DNA of 64,000 nt, from NCBI GenBank assembly GCA_036346375.1, contig CM070515.1:14530423-14594422 (forward strand), written 5' to 3'. The notes below the pieces were generated by a model. The model was not told the origin of the DNA and ran no database searches. It saw nothing but the letters and a program-made list of their open reading frames with translations. Below, piece by piece: positions 59,700 to 64,000 of the stretch. Position 1 is the first letter of the stretch, and every line of letters starts with the position of its first letter. The translations under genes and the position numbers were made by a program. Source of the stretch: Guadua angustifolia. Lineage: Eukaryota > Streptophyta > Magnoliopsida > Poales > Poaceae.

Positions 59700-61560
59700 A
59701 AGAATTGTATGTAGAAAAGTCATTAACAAACCGGTAGATGCTGTAGAGGCAATTATACAGGTTGCACGTAGAGAAATGTACACTGTTCGTTGACTATCTC
59801 ATTATCCTCAACATGCTTATGACACAACTTACTAATGTGAATGAGAAAATTAATAAGGACAAAATCGTCATTATGACATTATCTCTATCACCATTATGGG
59901 AGAAATTAGTAATGAATATTCTCATCGAAAAAGCAGTCTCAACGTCAATAAGGCAATTGCATATTTATTGGAGGTGGACTCCTTGAAAAGTTATCGAAAT
60001 CTTCATCCTTGAGTGATTAAACATTGACTATAGTAGGTGTTGCAAGTAAAAGCAAGTGTTATAGAAAGAATGGCAAAAGCATAGGTACACGTGTGTGCTA
60101 CCCATATGACAAAGAAGGTCTCATGATGAAGGACCACCTGAGTTTGAAGCAAATGAAGGGTGCATATTCAATGGTGATAGCAAAAGATGATTCACATGTA
60201 CTTATCATTAGTCAATCAATTATTTTTCATCGATGGAAATTAGATTCAGATTGTTGTTTCCACATGTTTGGCGAGGGAGATGTTTGACGAAGGATCTCAA
60301 TGCCCAGCACATCGAACTGTTCCTTCGGCTAATTGCAAAGTGTATGCAAATACCGATGTGAGAAAAGTTATATTAGAGATGTATAATAGAGCAAATCACA
60401 CATTGACTAGAGTTCAACATATTTCTGTCATAAAGAAGAATCTAATATATGTGAGGTCACTTAAACTTGAAGGTTGTGAGCTATCATTTCGATGTGAAGT
60501 CATGTGAGTTACTAGCAAATGGTAGGTGATCATAAAAAGTATATAGAGTAATAAAGGATAGGGATTGATGTGTAAACCTAAAAGAAGGGTAACAAATGGG
60601 AGGTTTGAAAAAATACTAATCAGCATAAGAAAATTGCGTCATTAATGGCAAGTACTTAGATCTCAATTGTAGTTATGTGCGAAATTGCAAAGACAATTGC
60701 AAAATATAACAGACGTAAAGATGAAGATATGAGCTATTAGAAGAAGGAAGACGTGGTGGGACCAACCACACGGTACCAAGAAGCGGGTGGAGCTTGAAAG
60801 CTATACAAACCTATGACATGGAGGACTGTAGGAATATGAGGTGTGATTAACCAAACTATACAAAGAAAAAGTTCTCAGGTGGAGAGTTCGAGAAGTCAAG
60901 ACCAAACTATAACGTGCACATTGCAGTGATGTGTATGAGTCCTGGTGGTGGAGGCACTCACAAAGGTGAAAGTAAAAACAAAAAAAATGAAAAACATATA
61001 GCTAATTTGGAGTGGGTTCTTGGAAGAGCACAGTAACTTCAATAGATAAGAGTCAAGGTGGAGATTATTGAGTTTGGTGAGATAAATTCTAATAGGATTA
61101 TGATTCCTACTTTATTTTGGAGTAGAATTCCTATTTCCTTTAAAGAGAAATGAGAAATAAGGGGGCTATATAAACCCATAGGTAGTCATAAACAACCTAA
61201 GCAAATAAGAAGCTACAAACAAACACATCGAAAGCAAGAGATACATATGAGGATTGAATGTTAGGTTATTTTTTAGCAATAAATTCTTGTATAGATGCAT
61301 GCTCTTACCGTATCTCACAACCGCCTGGCAATTGCGTCTATAGAATGACTCAATGATAATAACCATTGACCATGTGTGCCAATTCATGAACTGACGAGGC
61401 ATCCTTCTCTCGACTACAACTATCACCCCTTCGACGGTATATAAGACATGCTCTGTTGTTAGTTAGACAAGATACTATTGTAATACATTCATACTCCTTG
61501 TTCTTCGTGACCATTGAGCACCTTTTAATAGATTCTATGTAATAAAGATCAAGGTTTTAA
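59700..61560 (+). mobile_element. Decayed Copia retroelement fragment with 3' end
   Basis: A gag-like piece (about 59762-59980, with LNMLMTQLTNVNEKI and SPLWEKLVMNIL) is followed by a damaged zinc knuckle (about 60090) and a protease-like piece (about 60234-60510, with WKLDSDCCFHM and TRVQHISVIKKNLIYV). The protease active-site DSG has become DSD. Integrase and reverse transcriptase are missing. CAAGGTGGAGATTATTGAG at about 61054-61072 looks like the polypurine tract and LTR start of Copia elements. The following 490 bp, with a TATATAAACCC box (about 61166), would be the 3' LTR. Confidence 0.72.
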
Positions 61561-62723
61561 ATTTTGTTTTGGATCACATCTCAGAGGTGGCCAAATGCAA
61601 AATTTTGGCAAGATTTCAGAATTACGGATGAAATCCGGACGAAATACAAAAACCAAATTTCAAATCCAGCATTTTTTAAGAACCCAAAACCGAATTTTTG
61701 AAATTTCGGTGATTTTGAACCCCCTGTTAAATGGTCTCCAGAGGATTGAAAAAATTGGGGAAAATATGAAAAAAAACAATGCAATAGGACAATAATATGG
61801 CAATATAATGTTATGCGCTAACAGTGTGGCGATACAATGTTACACAATGAATTAGCAATGTGGCAACACAACGTTATGAGCCCTGATGTCATTGGCAAAC
61901 AAGGTCATGCAATAGGACAAGAATTCCAATCGTGAAAGTAATGTTATGAGCTCTGAAGTCATTAGCAAACAAGGTCATGCAATACGACAAGAATTCCAAT
62001 CGTGAAAGCAGTGATCATAGAATGTAGAGAATTAGCATGATCTCACCTTCTCAAGTGCACAATGTATTCATGCCTTGTCACAGCTTTCATCTCCTCGAGT
62101 TGATCTCGATAATTTTTTAGCTATCAAACACAATACATTTGCCCACATTACAGAGCAGCCAGATCATAAGTCCTCGCAGCCCCCACCATTGCCTGTAGCA
62201 CCGGGGATCTTCGTGGCGCCCACCATTGTTTGCAGTGTTAGGGACACGAGCCATGGCTTCGTGATGCTGGAGACTTGGACGAGGCAACCGCTACACGCAC
62301 AATGATGGCAGTGCGACACAACGCCAAAGGAGGAGGCAGCGGAAGGAGGAAGAGGCGTGCGGGTGGGAGCATGGGTTTGGTTCGGTGCATTTTGGACGTT
62401 AGATAACATTCTATATTTGGACTCAATGAAATCCTCGACGCCTTGTGCCTGCCCGACGCCTCAACACTCAACCCCTCGATGCTCGCGCCTACACCATCTC
62501 GATGCCCTCACCTGCGCCGCCCGATGGGTCACGGGGGAAGCAAAGCAGGCAGGCACAGGGAACAACATGTTTCAGGCTAGGTGGGTCAAGCTAGGCACAT
62601 TGAACGATGCATCGCAGGCCACTATGGACCATGAGCCATTCCACACCCAAAATTATGTCATAGCAGCCAAGTTTCAATATTCCACAGTTAAAATTATGTC
62701 CAAACGCTCACGGACGCCGGCGT
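61561..62723. other. Intergenic DNA with a 70-bp tandem duplication
   Basis: ATGAG...CAAGAATTCCAATCGTGAAAG is repeated with a 70-bp period (61876-61945 and 61946-62015). The rest has no recognisable gene; ORFs around 62160-62730 occur on both strands in GC-rich DNA. Confidence 0.5.
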
Positions 62724-64000
62724 TGTAAGTTCAACCTTCATTAGTTATGGTTTTGGTGTTAATGACAAATCTAATCTTGTGTTAATGACAAATCCAATAT
62801 TGAGTTTATCCCCTAATGCGATAGTGTTATTAATGACAATCTTATATAGAGACTAACATGTTTGTTTAGAATATCTTTGTTTAGTCTCATCGCATTGAAA
62901 AATGGAAAACCCGAGGTATGTATGCATATTCATTATAGTATTAATTACATACTTTGGATTCAAGTTAAAGTATGAATGTCCCCGTTATATTAACCACAAA
63001 ATGTGCATCATGTTTCCCAATCCATATATTACATGGATGCACATATCTAGGGGGAGTTCACACTCTAACTTGAAGAGTCAATTTAAATGATAATTTAAAT
63101 TGAGTTCATTTGTCTTGTTAATCGTTAAAGAACACTTCATCATGTGTTGATGGTGTTTTGTGATTAATTGAGGACAAATGAATAGTTCTTAAGTATAATA
63201 AAGCATGAGTTGCATTATTGTACTTAAGACACAATTAAATCATTTCAATTGATTTAGGTTGTGCTCAATTGATCTAGAGGCATCCATTATGTGTTAATGG
63301 AGTGCAAAAGATAATTGAGACAACCATGCATCTTGGACTAACTATTTTATGAGTTGTGATTGAGTTAGGTCCAAAGATGGATGAGATGATGAGAACGGGA
63401 CAAGGACGGCATCATGAGTTGATGGGCGTCAAGAGTGGATCCCGAAGTGGAGTCGAGTGGATATCCCGGGGGAATATCAAAGTGAAGATCATAAAGACCC
63501 CAAAGGGGATTGCTTGTGCGCGGCGACGAAGGTAAAATTAGATAGGCTAAGGACTTTTGTAGTCTTTGAGTCTAAGGTTTTATCGCCGTGCTATTAAGAG
63601 GGGTCGTTCCCTTTGCTTGAGCTTCATCATGTGTTGGTGATCTCATTCCGCGTTCACTCGAGCTCAAACCATTTGGATTTGGTTTTTGCATGAGGGTTAA
63701 TCATTTGACATGTGTTGCGAATGGGTTAAACTTATGCTTGGTTGCATTTGATTTTCGCATAATGCTTTGATTTGCATGTGTTGCAAGAAATGATAAGCTA
63801 GTGCGTTGGCTTTTGTGTGAAGTTCACTTTTGCATGTGTTGCATTAGTTGAAGCTTCATGTTTTGGTTTCGCAAAACAATCTTTCTTAAAACCGTGATGT
63901 TGCTTGGAGCTAAGTTTTGCATGTGTTGCAAAAGGAGAGAGCTCAAGCACGAATTTGTGTTTGTATGGAGCTAGAGGCTTGCATGTGTTGCGAGTAAAGA
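62724..64000 (-). mobile_element. LTR of the same family, copy C, inverted (right end outside window)
   Basis: From TGTAAGTTCAACC at 62724 the sequence is the reverse complement of the 3' part of copies A and B, through the hairpin sites at about 63145 (CATC/GATG), 63283 (TCCATT/AATGGA), 63760 and 63910. It lacks the 320-bp segment of copy B, like copy A. It continues past the window edge. Confidence 0.85.

Overview
This window is nuclear DNA from a grass (Poaceae). The evidence is spliced plant genes with GT-AG introns, GC-rich first exons, proteins that closely match grass families (HMGR, a CDKB2-type kinase with PPTALRE, PP7, CP12), and dense grass-type transposons (Tourist and Stowaway MITEs, PIF/Harbinger, hAT, long solo LTRs). 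I cannot name the species.

Five host genes are supported, all on the minus strand. From right to left they are a B2-type cyclin-dependent kinase (six coding exons, 52698-54256), HMG-CoA reductase (four exons, 42094-46101), a 98-residue single-pass membrane protein (three exons, 31003-32870), protein phosphatase 7 (five exons, 25127-28566) and a CP12-like chloroplast protein (one exon, 22153-22569). All exon joints were followed by hand and keep frame.

The rest is mobile DNA. Positions 1-22000 are repeats: part of a ~3.3 kb LTR (1-2956), a hAT-like end, two diverged tandem repeat families, a 3.0 kb solo LTR with a GTAGC duplication (8844-11868), a second diverged array carrying a Tourist MITE, and a 3.36 kb solo LTR with a CCATG duplication (16528-19886). 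The kinase-HMGR-phosphatase half is gene-bearing, but elements with readable target-site duplications interrupt it. A hAT-type element sits in the HMGR promoter (46372-47550). A PIF/Harbinger element lies upstream of the kinase (54606-59282). A three-layer nest (MITE, then Harbinger, then hAT MITE) fills 35115-40411. The right end holds a decayed Copia fragment and an inverted copy of the long LTR of 1-2956 and 16528-19886.

The most unusual signal is in that LTR family (1-2956, 16528-19886, 62724-64000). It carries some 20-25 short inverted repeats per copy, all built the same way: a nearly constant 7-base centre (AACACAT on the sense strand) flanked by arms that differ from site to site but are complementary to each other. 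At one related site a base pair differs between two copies by matched changes in both arms. I know of no described system like this. It suggests an array of RNA or DNA hairpins with a conserved loop.
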